A stretch of 64,000 nucleotides of DNA from Semisulcospira habei. Lineage: Eukaryota > Mollusca > Gastropoda > Semisulcospiridae. Below, in pieces: positions 8,594 to 18,749 of this stretch. The DNA is taken from the NCBI GenBank assembly GCA_036245525.1, contig BTPG01000006.1, positions 70,743,464 to 70,807,463 on the forward strand, written 5' to 3'. The stretch's first letter is position 1. The number at the start of each line of letters is the position of its first letter. A model generated the notes under the pieces. That model was given only the letters and a program-made list of their open reading frames with translations, was not told the origin of the DNA and searched no databases. Position numbers and translations under genes: made by a program.

Positions 8594-11446
8594 ATGGCAG
8601 CAGCAGTCCAAACTCGAGCTCAGATTCAGAGGGAAAAGGGAGGAGAGAGCGCGCTGAAAGTCGTTAAGCAGGCCGATCTCAATGTGACTCCTGCCCAGCT
8701 GATAGAGTGGCAAAACCAGGACGAAACTCTAGCTCGCGCTAGGAAGTTGGCCGAAGAGGGCCGAGCAATTCCGTCAGGGAAAAGTCTGATAGAATTTTGC
8801 AGGAGGAAGGGAATTCTGTATCGGGTCTATAGCAAAGGAGGCAGCCAAACGTCCCAGTTAGTCGTCCCGAAGCCTATGAGGGAGACTGTAATGCGTTTAG
8901 CGCATGACCCACCGATGGGGGGGCATTTGGGAGGCAAGAGAACCCGGGAACGCATTTGGGGTACTTTCTATTGGCCGGGGCTGTGTGCTCAAGTTCGCAG
9001 GTACTGTGAGTCGTGCGAACAATGTCAGAAAGTAGTACCAAGAGGGAGAGTACCACGGGTTCCTATGCAACAGCTTCCGCTAGTAGAAGAACCATTTCAG
9101 AGAGTAGCGGTAGACATTGTGGGGCCTATTGCTCCAGCTTCCGACAGAGGAAACCGGTTCATTCTCGTGACCGTCGATTACGCCACTCGATACCCCGAGG
9201 CAGTACCTTTAAAGGGGATCGAAGCAGAAAGGGTCGCTGAGGCATTGTTAGAAATCTGGTCTAGGGTGGGAATTCCGAGGGAGGTGCTCACCGACCAAGG
9301 GTCCCAGTTCACTTCACAAGTGATGTCTGAAGTCAACCGTTTGCTGTGCATCCAAGGCAAGTGTACTACTCCTTACCATCCGCAGGCAAATGGCCTAGTC
9401 GAACGTTTCAACGGTACCTTGGTGTCCATGTTGAAGAAGTTAGCTAGCGAGCAACCTCGATGTTGGGACAGATACATTCCCTCATTGCTGTTTGCGTACA
9501 GGGAGGTTCCTCAGGAATCGACGGGGTTCGCGCCGTTCGAGTTATTGTACGGCAAGACTGTAAGGGGGCCCATGTCAGTTCTACGGGATCTGTGGACGAA
9601 AGAGCAGATGGGAGAAGAGGTGAGAGATGCAAGCCAGTACGTGGTAGATTTACGGAATCGCATTGAAGAGACTTGCAGGTTAGCGCAACAGAATTTGAAG
9701 CTAGCTTCGAAAAAGCAGAAACAGCACTTTGACCGCAGAGCCAAACCACGCAGTTTTAGTGCAGGAGACAAGGTTTTGCTGTTACTTCCAGTTAAACACA
9801 ACAAGCTGGAGATGGCTTGGCAGAGACCATTCGAAGTTCTAGAGAGAGTCGGAGAGTGTGACTACAGGGTACGGGTGGGCAGTAAAAATAAACTGTACCA
9901 TGCAAATCTGTTGAAAAAGTTCCAAGAACGAGTGTCAGTAGCTACAGTAGTGATAGATGAGGAGGACGAAGATGAGGGGGGAGAGGCATTCATGGTGGTA
10001 AAGGAAGTACCCACCATTCCTTTGGTAGTGTCTGAAGGACCCTCCGACGTCCATCTTGATCCTAACTGTCCAGAAATCCATTCTAGTATACAAGCTCTGA
10101 CTGTCCAGTTTAAGGATATTTTGACAGATTATCCGTTGAGGACGACACTAGACTCATGTGAAATCCATTTGACTGATGAAGTGCCGGTGAGAACGAAGCA
10201 ATATCCTCTACCTCATTCTCAGCTAGAGGTAGTCAAAGCCGAAGTGGATGCTATGCTAGAGATGGGAGTAATCGAGAGAGCCAATTCCCCATACAACTCA
10301 CCGATCGTCTTGGTGAAGAAGAAGGATGGCACTGTTAGGTTTTGTGTAGATTTTAGGAAACTGAATCAAAAGGTCGTGTTCGATGCTGTGCCAATGCCTG
10401 ACGTGGAGTACCTATTTTCCTTACTGTCCAAGGCTAAGTACTTGAGTAAGTTAGACCTAGCTAAAGGCTACTGGCAGGTACCCATGTTAGAGAGCGACAA
10501 ACCGAAAACTGCTTTCACCACACCGGCAGGACAATTCCAGTGGAAGGTAATGCCTTTCGGGTTAAAGACGGCAGGGGCAATCTTTGCCCGAATGATGAGG
10601 AGGTTACTAGAACCGTTGCGATTGACAGAAGTTGGCAATTTCATGGACGATGTCATGATTGCTTCCTCCACTAAAGAGCGTCACTTACAGTGTATTGCCC
10701 AGCTCTTTGGTAGGCTAAGAGAGGTCCAGTTGGCGGCCAGACCTACAAAGGGTTACTTGGGGTTCAAGCAGTTGGAATATCTGGGGCACACAGTGGGTAA
10801 CGGTCAGATAAAACCAGAGGGAGACAAGATGCAGCGGATAAAAGACGCGCCGCGACCACAAACAAAGAAACAAGTCAGATCGTTTCTTGGGTTGGCAAAT
10901 TATTACCGCCGGTTCGTTCCTAACTTTGCGGCCATAGCAGCCCCACTAACCGACCTGACCAAGGGAGGAAAGACTGGACAGATCGGTTGGAACGATGCAT
11001 GTGAGACAGCATTTGAGACGCTGAAGGCGCGACTGTGTTCAGGTCCTGTGTCCTCATTGCCAGACTTCGATCGTCTCTTCGTGTTGCAGACAGATGCGTC
11101 CGAAGGGGGGGTAGGGGCCGTATTATGTCAGGACCATGGTAACGGTTTACAGCCTGTTGCATGCGCGAGCAAGAAACTATCCAAAGCAGAGCGTAACTAC
11201 TCCACCATCGAAAAGGAGTGTCTTGCAATCGTGTGGGGAATTCAAAAATTCCGTCAGTATCTGTATGGTAGGACATTCGTCGTACAGACGGACCATAGAC
11301 CATTGCAGTACTTGCAACAAGCTAAATCCACAAACAGTCGACTGATGAGGTGGGCTTTGCAGTTGCAGCCATTTTCCATTAGAGTAGAAAGCATAGCCGG
11401 TAAAGTAAATGTACCTGCTGACTTTTTGAGTAGAACAGGGTGGTAG
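8594..11446 (+). CDS. pol: ORF2 of the Gmr1-like element: integrase, reverse transcriptase, RNase H
   Basis: A 950-codon intact ORF. Residues ~95-150 form the H2C2 zinc domain (HDPPMGGHLG and CESCEQC). The integrase core follows (VAVDIVGP, VLTDQGSQF, ANGLVERFNGT: the D, D and E positions), then a GPY/F-like module (MAWQRPFEVLERVG, LYHANLLKKF, ~390-460). The RT lies at ~530-710 (VIERANSPYNSPIVLVKK, RFCVDFRKLNQKV, LDLAKGYWQVPM, and FMDD in GNFMDDVMIAS, ~680). RNase H completes it (QTDASEGGVGAVL, STIEKECLAIVW, VQTDHRPL, ADFLSRTGW). All catalytic motifs are present. Integrase before RT is the diagnostic oddity. ATG 8594 is the first in frame, but translation may enter by frameshift upstream. Confidence 0.95.
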   Translation: MAAAVQTRAQIQREKGGESALKVVKQADLNVTPAQLIEWQNQDETLARARKLAEEGRAIPSGKSLIEFCRRKGILYRVYSKGGSQTSQLVVPKPMRETVMRLAHDPPMGGHLGGKRTRERIWGTFYWPGLCAQVRRYCESCEQCQKVVPRGRVPRVPMQQLPLVEEPFQRVAVDIVGPIAPASDRGNRFILVTVDYATRYPEAVPLKGIEAERVAEALLEIWSRVGIPREVLTDQGSQFTSQVMSEVNRLLCIQGKCTTPYHPQANGLVERFNGTLVSMLKKLASEQPRCWDRYIPSLLFAYREVPQESTGFAPFELLYGKTVRGPMSVLRDLWTKEQMGEEVRDASQYVVDLRNRIEETCRLAQQNLKLASKKQKQHFDRRAKPRSFSAGDKVLLLLPVKHNKLEMAWQRPFEVLERVGECDYRVRVGSKNKLYHANLLKKFQERVSVATVVIDEEDEDEGGEAFMVVKEVPTIPLVVSEGPSDVHLDPNCPEIHSSIQALTVQFKDILTDYPLRTTLDSCEIHLTDEVPVRTKQYPLPHSQLEVVKAEVDAMLEMGVIERANSPYNSPIVLVKKKDGTVRFCVDFRKLNQKVVFDAVPMPDVEYLFSLLSKAKYLSKLDLAKGYWQVPMLESDKPKTAFTTPAGQFQWKVMPFGLKTAGAIFARMMRRLLEPLRLTEVGNFMDDVMIASSTKERHLQCIAQLFGRLREVQLAARPTKGYLGFKQLEYLGHTVGNGQIKPEGDKMQRIKDAPRPQTKKQVRSFLGLANYYRRFVPNFAAIAAPLTDLTKGGKTGQIGWNDACETAFETLKARLCSGPVSSLPDFDRLFVLQTDASEGGVGAVLCQDHGNGLQPVACASKKLSKAERNYSTIEKECLAIVWGIQKFRQYLYGRTFVVQTDHRPLQYLQQAKSTNSRLMRWALQLQPFSIRVESIAGKVNVPADFLSRTGW

Positions 11447-11499
11447 AAACCGTAAATGTGGAAGCAGTCATATAGTAATCAAACCCGGGTGTTTGATCT

Positions 11500-11511
11500 G
11501 GGAGGGGGGTA
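11500..11511 (+). promoter_or_regulatory. Polypurine tract
   Basis: GGGAGGGGGGTA lies immediately before the right LTR, the expected position of the plus-strand primer. Confidence 0.8.
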
Positions 11512-12746
11512 TGTCACGTAACGGATGTGACATGTTGTTTTATTTTTTTCGCCAAGTCGTTTTTCTGTTAATAAATGTAGATCGCCGAATTCTGTAAATA
11601 GCCTTAGTTTAGGGAAGTTAATAAACGTAGTGTGAGCGTAATCGTAAAGCCCGTGCAGCAAGCTTAGCAGTGAGCGAGTACAGCGGTTGCACGCTTTAGT
11701 CAAGTAGCTTTAACCGAACAGTGTTCAGAAGTAAAGTTAAACTGCAAGGTAGCAGAAGGATATTAGTCAGTCAGTCGAGTTAGCTAGCGCAGCGAGAGTC
11801 TGGGTCAGGGTGCGGCCTCGTTTGGAGCCCTTGACAAGCTGTGTGAGGGTTGTTTTACCCTCCCTGCAAGACCACGGCCAGTGTTCCTGGGTGTGGGTGT
11901 CCCGAGAGACTTGCGACCACGGCTGCTACTCACCAGAAGACCCCTCCGGTTCGTCTTCGTCTTGTTTTGTCTCGTCCTGCCGGAGGACTCACCAGTGACA
12001 GTGCACTGGCTTCAATCATTGGCTTCGAAGACTGGCTTCGATCATTGGCTTCGAAGATTTCGTTCTTCGATCTCATCATCCACGACCAACGGTGACGCAT
12101 CATCGGGAGTCGGAACGCCTTCGCTAGCCGGTCCTGTTGGACAAGTACGTTGGGCTACAGCAGGCTGATTCTACGTTCTGAGCGTCGGTCACAGGCGTGC
12201 GTGGGCAAGCGCGGCTACGGTGCTCTGTGGTGCAGGGGTAGTACTTGTACGTTATGAGCCACCCTGTCTAGTGTGGGACAGAGGACACTGTACAGAGACA
12301 AAGTTACCCGCCTTGTATAGCCGTTGGCCATGTTAGTCATTATCACCTGTTAGTCATATTCACCTGTTAGTCATATTCGTCTGTTAGTCATATTCGTCTG
12401 TTAGTCATTATCACCTGTTAGTCATATTCACATATTAGTCATTATCACCTGTTAGTCATATTCATCTGTTAGTCATATTCACCTGTTAGTCATTTTCACT
12501 TGTTAGTCATTTTTTATATGTTAATCTTTTTTAAGTGTTAATACGTTATGAGTGCATGTGTGGGCATGTGTGAGTGTGTGGGGCGTTAGTGGGTCGGGGT
12601 GGGAGTTAGAGTAAGGGTAGGTAATAAAGGATTTGTTTGTTGTTTATCACTGGCGTTGCGTTATTTATTTAGAGTGGGTGGGTTTTCTCGAGTGTCTGCA
12701 CTCATATTGTCCACGGCGCCCTGACTCCGTCAGGCGTGTCGTGACA
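11512..12746 (+). repeat. Right LTR (1,235 bp)
   Basis: Same length and ends as the left LTR and nearly identical to it, including the 17-bp tandem array (about 12,330-12,525) and AATAAA near 12,622. It is followed by the target duplication CTCTT at 12,747-12,751. Confidence 0.95.
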
Positions 12747-12751
12747 CTCTT
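12747..12751 (+). repeat. Target-site duplication, right copy
   Basis: CTCTT, identical to 5176-5180. Beyond it the interrupted gag frame of the older element resumes. Confidence 0.9.
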
Positions 12752-13367
12752 ACCCCCAGTCTTGAGTTTATCTTGCCTGAATTTATGATGCCCCCGAAAC
12801 TGTCTGGGCCCATGCTGTCCCTGTACCTCATCTACGGAGTTGAAATTTCCGGCTCTTTGTGTTACTATCTGGGATTTCACCAGCTCCATCTGCCTCGCCA
12901 TCTCTAGTGCTTTCTCTAATGTCAAATCTGCTGTTAGCTGGAGCTTCTCGCTCAACTCCCTATCTCTCACCCCCAAAACCAGCCTATCTCTGATAGCCTC
13001 ATTGCTAAAAGGCGGTAAATCCTGTATTCTCTGACAGCTCATACGTTTCTAGGTTCTCCCCCTCTTTTGGGGAACGGGCATGAAAAAGGGCTCTTGCGTG
13101 GATGATGTTGACCTTGGGGACGAAGTAAGAGTTGAACTTCTCAACGACGGTGTCAAAAGATTTTCCGTCCTCTGCTGAGAGACGAAAGGAAGAGAAAATT
13201 CGCTCACTGTCAATACCCATGCAATAGATCAACGTCGATACTTGCACCACACCATCTTCTTTGTCGAGCTTGGCCGCAATACGGTAACGCTGAAAACGTT
13301 GAATCCACTCAGGCCAGCCGGAAGGCTTAGTAAAGTCAAAGGCTGTCGGCGCGTGAAAAGCAGGCAT
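12752..13367 (-). pseudogene. gag: Old Gypsy gag N-terminal half
   Basis: It starts MPAFHAPTAFDFTKPSGW, with WPEWIQRFQRYRIAAKLDKE and further down LRLSAEDGKSFDTVVEKF-type capsid sequence, as in invertebrate Gypsy gag proteins. The frame changes near 13,005-13,042: one frame ends and another continues with PPFSNEAIRDRLVLGVRD and LEKALEMARQMELVKSQ, so a short deletion or frameshift lies there. It ends at the nested insertion and continues beyond it at 5175. Confidence 0.8.
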
Positions 13368-13397
13368 CGTTGAACTTGCAGTACTGAAGAGAAGTCA

Positions 13398-13890
13398 CAA
13401 TGGCGAAAGCGCGTGTCAACCACATCACTCCCCTGCTCAAATTCCTTCACTGGCTTCCCATCCCACAACGCATCCAATACAAGATTCTGTCTCTCTGCTA
13501 CAAATCCCTGAACAACTGCGCTCCTGCCTATCTCTCCAACAACTTACTTCACCCCTACATTCCTTCCCGCTTCCTCCGCTCCGCCTCCGACCCACTCCGC
13601 CTCCACATTCCCCGCACCAAACTTAGCACTTTCGGCCCCCGCTCCTTCTCAGTATACGGCCCATCCACCTGGAACACCCTCCCACTCTCTCTCCGTCAGA
13701 AACACTCTCTCTCCTCCTTCCAGTCCGCCCTCAAAACTCACCCCTTTCAACAGTTCTAGCACTATATAACCACACTCCCCACCCCAAGCTGACTGTCGTA
13801 ATGTATTTCACTATTTGTGGTACGTGAGTCGTTGTCTAAGAGTGCGCATGCGTGCGCGAGTTGTGAGTGCGCGCTTAGTGTTATAATTAT
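13398..13890 (+). pseudogene. CR1-like LINE, C-terminal end of ORF2 and 3' UTR
   Basis: The plus frame to 13,759 reads ITPLLKFLHWLPIPQRIQYK, LCYKSLNNCAPAYLSNNL and FGPRSFSVYGPSTWNTLPLS, the conserved C-terminal domain after the RT of CR1-like elements. The stop is at 13,757-13,759. A 3' UTR of ~130 bp follows. The copy is strongly 5'-truncated and abuts the old Gypsy gag. Confidence 0.85.
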
Positions 13891-13904
13891 TATAAGATAA
13901 AATA

Positions 13905-14300
13905 ATAACTCCGGAAGACAGTGAATCATTACATACATGAGTGATAGCAGGCAAAACAGTGTCAATAAATTCAGTGAGCAGAGGCGTCGGGATAGGATCA
14001 AGTTCATAGGACTTTGGAACTGACTGCATGATAACTTTTCAAACCTCGGCATCATTAACGGGTTGAAAATGGGATAAAGATGGTCCATTGAAAACATTCT
14101 CTACAGTGGAGGGTGAAGCACATGCCTGACAATCAATTTCATCACGAATTAACTTGATTTTACTAATGGAGTAGTCGGCAAACAGAGAGGGTAGATGGGA
14201 CATTGGAAACAGGGAGAGTGGTAGGCCTGTCCTGGGCCAACAGCTGGTCGGTCAGCCTGAACAGTTCTTGACTATTTGTGCTAGTGTTGATTTTAGGGCT
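13905..14300 (-). pseudogene. CR1-like LINE remnant, region between endonuclease and RT
   Basis: On the minus strand a decayed frame reads SYELDPIPTPLLTEFIDTVL and ITHVCNDSLSSG, the linker that precedes RT in CR1-like elements ('C.LDPLPT.LL'). Only this part is recognisable. It is tail to tail with the plus-strand CR1 fragment at 13,398-13,890. Confidence 0.7.
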
Positions 14301-15096
14301 GAAAAACATTGACATAGCCTACAAAACAAGTTTGGTCACTACTTTGTTTGCATTGCATTTTCTTGATTTTTAACGTCTGTCGCCACAACGACTGGGGTGA
14401 TTGGAAACAGGTGGTTATTATGAATATAGGATAAAATATAATTTATAATAATAATATAATTTATGGGGAAAAAAAGAGGTATGAGGTGTTCTTATGATTT
14501 CGCTGTTATAATACTCGTGTGTGCAAGGAGTGTGGAGTGGTGCATATTTGGCCTACAAAGATCACATACAGTTATAGAAGAGTTTGGCATAGGGCGTCGT
14601 TGTTAGCTCTCTTAGAAGTGATATTAAGGGACGTACCCATATCTGTTGTTTATATGTTTTGTGCCACGGCGACGTGACACGACACAACACACGGCGGCGG
14701 GTGGAGGGGGCGTGCTTATCTAACACACAGTCCGGGCAACATTCGAGCTGATCAGCGGTCGAGCAACCGGTTATGTAGGTCAGCACGAAAGGCTAACCTG
14801 TCGATTGCTCGAATGTTGCGTGCATTACGGTAAACAGGCGGCGGAGAGGGCGGCACTAACACGACAACTGGGTTATGACCCAAACGTGGTTGAATTCTAT
14901 GGAATCTGTAATTTGTATGTTATATCCGAAGTTTACTCTTGTTTTCGCAGTTTTCGGTCGTGAATTTTGTTTCCTTTGCAGGCACACCGACCCACCCTTC
15001 TGGATAAACTAATGACTTTATGAAAACGTGTGTAGACGACGCAATATTGTATGTGTGTACAAGGGGAGGAAATCGAAATTTTGTCAAAAGTTTTAT
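14301..15096. other. No gene seen
   Basis: AT-rich non-coding sequence. A weak inverted repeat (GCAACATTCGAG near 14,738 and its complement near 14,803) is the only structure noticed. Confidence 0.5.
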
Positions 15097-15828
15097 GCCC
15101 CTGATTTGGGGCGTCAATAGGATATTAAGTATCTACTGACGATTGGGGCGAGTCACTATCGAGGTTACGTTTACACCGAATGATGACTCTCAACAATGAC
15201 GAACGAGAGCCATGTCACGGCGGATAAGCAGGGGTGGATCAGTTACCTCGAGTGTAGGAGGGGGGGGGGATTCCAACTTTTTGTTTGGGACCTTCAACTT
15301 GATACAAGACGCTAGACCTTGCTTCCAGGGGCCGAAAAGTCGAAAAGCGAGAGGGGGGATGGGGAGGGGGTGAGGGGAGGGGGGCAAGGGACATGGGGGA
15401 TAATGGTGGGGGGGGGGGGGCGTGGAAGGCGCCTGCGTGCTAAGACTCTCATCTTTTGCACCAAAATATCAAACACCGTTGGGGGTGGGGGGGTGGAGAG
15501 GGTCCAAACACCAAAAAAAGGGCTTTGTTATACCAAATTTTTAATTTGGTAGGTGGGGGGGGGTCCAGAACCCCTGGAACCCCCTCCCCACCTAGATCCG
15601 CCCCTGATTATGAGCATAGACAATGCTCTAAACATCTCCAGGAGGCATAGATCCTCATGCGCAGCTAAGGCGCATGAGGATCTGTATCTTGGAGATGTTT
15701 GAAATGTTGTCCATGCTTATGTCACAAGCTTTTTATCCGCTGTGACGTTATGTTCTTTCGTTGTTGGGTGTCGTTCGGTGTAAACGAAACCTCACTAGTA
15801 TCCTATTAACGCTAAGAAACTCAGGGGT
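15097..15828. mobile_element. Non-autonomous DNA transposon with ~100-130-bp terminal inverted repeats
   Basis: The left end (about 15,100-15,226) and the right end (about 15,728-15,828) are imperfect inverted copies. Shared blocks include AATAGGATA, CGTTTACACCGAA, ACGAACGA/AACGAAAGA-like sequence, GTCAC.GCGGATAA, and CCCCTGA at the outside. The interior is G-rich, without an ORF, and carries a 65-bp hairpin of family C (15,636-15,703). Superfamily not recognised. Confidence 0.65.
15636..15703. repeat. Family C palindrome, copy 1
   Basis: Arms CATCTCCAAGAGG.ATAGATCCTCATGCGC-like and complement around an ~8-base loop (AGCTAAGG). Related copies lie at 20,214, 38,640 and 39,124. Confidence 0.8.
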
Positions 15829-16196
15829 ACGAAACTCGTACCAGAACTTTAATTCACACCCCCTGTGTACGTGTGCATTTTGTTATAAAATAATAATAAT
15901 AATAATAATAATGACAGGTCGGACTAGGACAGGGCTGTTCAATTCAACACCGCACTCCAACAAGTTTTGTTCCTTTCATTGAACTGATAGTTACATGGCG
16001 TGTTAAGTGGGATTTTGTCCCTTATCACATGCATGTTCACGTCTTCCTGGTTGACAGCACTCTAGAAACTGCTGCATGAGTCATTTGCAAGGTATGAGCA
16101 TTAGGTATGGGCACCATAGCTAATGGACAATTTTAATTAACTTCTTTGGAAGGGGCGAGGGGAGGGTCTTCATCATATTTTCTGTATTAACCCTTT

Positions 16197-16400
16197 CACC
16201 GCAAGTGCATGCAACTATGTGTCTGAAAACTTTGTTAATTCAGCGCCAAAGAGCTCCAGCCGTCAATAAAACACGGATACAAAGTGGTGTCAGCGAGAGG
16301 CATAGATCCTCATGAGCCACCGCATCTTCGAAATCTCATGAGGATCTCTGTCTCTTGCAGTTGGATCGTGTTCACGTTTTCTCGGCAGTAAACCGGTTAA
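16197..16400. mobile_element. Foldback element, family B (TTAA-bounded)
   Basis: TTAACCCTTTCACCGC at the left and CCGGTTAA at the right enclose a hairpin (GAGGCATAGATCCTCATGAG and partner) followed by GCAGTTGGATCGTGTTCAC. A further partial copy of the same family starts right after it (GAGAGGCATAGATCCTCA at ~16,437). Confidence 0.75.
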
Positions 16401-16630
16401 ACCCTTCAATGCGGGAACACAACGAAAAAAAAAGCGAGAGGCATAGATCCTCAGTGAGCGCCCCGCGGTCGGTCTGTCTGGTTGTTCTAAATAGAATTTG
16501 TAATAGAACGTTGATCTGGCTAATTAAAAAAAATTACATCTGTTTTTGCAACAGTCTCCTTCACTGATAACAGGGTCGGATATAACAAATGTCGGATATA
16601 ATATATAATGTTTATATTATAAACACTTTG

Positions 16631-16841
16631 ACCATTTTAGCCTCAAGGTCCCATTTCTCAAATTTGGGAGGTTTTGCATAATGACTATGTACCAGCTGCA
16701 GGAGATGGCTTGAACATGATAATTCAAGGGTAGTACCATATTAGTTTGGCGCCTGAAGGCGCCAAGCTAATCTGGCACTACCTTTGAATTATCATGGTCA
16801 AGCCATCTCCTGCTGTCGGGATCCAGGGCTAAAAGGGTTAA
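16631..16841. mobile_element. Foldback element, family A, copy A1
   Basis: Core arms AATTCAAGGGTAGT.CCA.ATTAG..TGGCGCC and complement meet at a short loop (TGAA). Outer sequence includes GCAGGAGATGG and its complement CCATCTCCTGC. It ends AAAAGGGTTAA. No coding capacity. Confidence 0.85.
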
Positions 16842-16851
16842 TAATAAGACT

Positions 16852-16853
<2 letters not shown>

Positions 16854-16882
<29 letters not shown>
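16854..16882. repeat. (TAA)n/(TTA)n microsatellite
   Basis: AATAATAATATTATTATTATTATTATT-type sequence directly after foldback A1. It is itself palindromic. Confidence 0.9.
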
Positions 16883-16883
<1 letters not shown>

Positions 16884-17400
16884 GTAATACTTAGAATAAT
16901 TAGAAAAAAATAGAAAATAAAAAGAGCATTATACCGCAGTGAGAAGCAGTGATCTCGTGAAAGAAGTTATTCAACACTATGCGTGTACACATGTACACAG
17001 AACCACGCACAACTCTTACACGAAATAAACCTGCACACAGTGAAGCGTGAAACCATCGCCAAATCACGGACATGCTGATGAAACTGAAGTGTCACCACGA
17101 TGGTGCTGTACGGTCAACAAAGGGAAGACCTAAGATCAAAGCCACCACGATGGTGCTAAACGGTCAACAAACGGAAGACAAAACCACCATGAACCTTCCT
17201 ACACCACTGATTTACGCGATCAAAGCCGGAAATAATTATGCATTTTACACGAAACTGTAAATTGTAAGTAATACCCAATCGGCAGGGGTATATCCAACAG
17301 TAAATATTATGCGGCAAGAATGACTTCATCTTATTATGTTGCTAAATCTGGACACAAAAAAAGAAAAAAAAAAGAGTGCTGCCAAATGTGCAAAATGCAA

Positions 17401-17614
17401 AAAACCGATTCAGCCCTGATGCACTACAACAGGAGATGGGTCGACCATGATAATTCAAGGGTAGTGCTAGATTAGCTTGGCGCCTGTCGGCGCCAAGCTA
17501 ATCTGGCACTACCCTTCAATTACCATTGTCGATCCATCTCCTGCAGCTGTTGCATTGTCGTTAGATGACGTCTCCAAAGTTTGGGAAATACCTGCGCCGT
17601 GCTGAATGAGTTAA
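17401..17614. mobile_element. Foldback element, family A, copy A2
   Basis: Arms AAGGGTAGTGCTAGATTAGC and its partner around GGCGCC TGTC GGCGCC. Flanks CGATTCAGCCCTGATGC and GCCGTGCTGAATGAGTTAA form the outer inverted ends. The right half has the longer tail seen in most copies (GTCGTTAGATGACG, TTTGGGAAATACCTGCGCC). Confidence 0.85.
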
Positions 17615-17886
17615 AATAAACAAACAAATAAATAAATAAATAAGTAAATAAATAAATATGCTTCGGAAAACCAAGGACTCGTACAACATGCTCTTGAATA
17701 AATTTCATCCCCTTCGTGTGTCAAACTAGTCATTACAACAAGGAATAAAATGAAATGAACCGTTGTCCTGTTCACTGCCAGTGATTACAAATTCCGCGTC
17801 TGAAACGACTGAATACTGACCGACATTCGCATGAGGAAGACAGTTGTAAATGGGCCCAAAAATAGGCATAAAGAACTTGAGACTAA

Positions 17887-17995
17887 CAAGAGACATAATT
17901 CATCATGAGCCCCTGCGACTGCGGGGGCTCATTAGGGTTTATGTCTCTTGCAGCTGGATGTAGTTCGCCTTGCCCCGGCAGCTAAGGGGCTATGT
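17887..17995. mobile_element. Foldback element, family B, copy 2
   Basis: AAGAGACATAATTCATCATG to CATTAGGGTTTATGTCTCTT with core GAGCCCCTGCGACTGCGGGG. The downstream end GGCAGCTAAGGGGCTATG is decayed. Confidence 0.75.
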
Positions 17996-18061
17996 CTGAG
18001 CGGGTGAAGTAGTTAGCACACGTGCCCAGTTTTCGCTCTTCCTGTTGCTAATTTGCTTTTA

Positions 18062-18307
<246 letters not shown>

Positions 18308-18544
18308 TACAAAGAAAATATGTACACTGCACACAAAAAACTCGTCAATTAAAACAAAAAAGCATAGGTTCGTGTCGATCTAAGCCTCTTGCTGACACTG
18401 CTTTGTACCATATTCCTTGGGTGGCTGGTGCTCTTGGCCACTGTAGAATTAACAACAATTTTATATTACACTAATGTTGGTAAACGCTGGCAGTGAAGAG
18501 GTTACTCTCACCTCATCTGTTGATGATATAAAGGGGAAATGTCA

Positions 18545-18749
18545 TTAACCCCTTCCCTGCAACAGCCCGTACATTGTTGTTTCCGAAATCTTTGTTCATT
18601 CAACAACTAAAAGCCAATAACGTCCAAAACTCATGAATACAACGTTATCACAGCAAGAGGCATAGTTTCTCATGAGCCCCCGCAGTCGCGGGGGCTCATG
18701 AGGATCTATGTCTCTTGCAGTTGGATCGTGTTCACTTTGAAGGGGTTAA
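18545..18749. mobile_element. Foldback element, family B, copy 3
   Basis: Clean copy: TTAACCCCTTCCCTGC at the left, TTTGAAGGGGTTAA at the right, and an internal perfect stem GAGCCCCCGCAGTCGCGGGG with outer arms CAAGAGGCATAG / CTATGTCTCTTG. TTAA at both ends suggests a piggyBac-like target, an inference from the ends only. Confidence 0.85.

Larger units (their letters stand above)
5181..12746 (+). mobile_element. Young, intact Gmr1-like Ty3/Gypsy LTR retrotransposon
   Basis: A complete element of 7,566 bp: 1,235-bp LTRs, a primer-binding site next to the left LTR, ORF1 (Gag with protease), ORF2 (integrase, then reverse transcriptase, then RNase H), a polypurine tract and the right LTR. Both ORFs are open and the LTRs differ at about five positions, so the insertion is recent and may be competent. 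Integrase upstream of RT is the reverse of most Ty3/Gypsy elements and is known from the Gmr1-like group. It is nested in the gag gene of an older, opposite-strand Gypsy element. Confidence 0.93.
1510..13367 (-). mobile_element. Old, mutated Ty3/Gypsy retrotransposon, split by a nested insertion
   Basis: An old Gypsy element on the minus strand with gag (13,367-12,752, continuing 5,175-), protease, reverse transcriptase, RNase H and integrase in the canonical order PR-RT-RH-IN. It is cut in gag by the 7,566-bp plus-strand element at 5,181-12,746. Visible lesions are a gag frameshift near 13,030, a frameshift between protease and RT near 4,450-4,570, a TAA at about 3,917, a frameshift near 3,757 and a TAG at 1,968. 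The 5' LTR is absent: CR1 sequence begins at 13,398. The domain style suggests a Mag/C-type invertebrate Gypsy lineage, but this is not tested. Confidence 0.85.

Noticed and set aside
13229..13477. 82-codon minus-strand frame over the Gypsy/CR1 junction
   Set aside because: Shadow frame of gag crossing into an unrelated LINE fragment.
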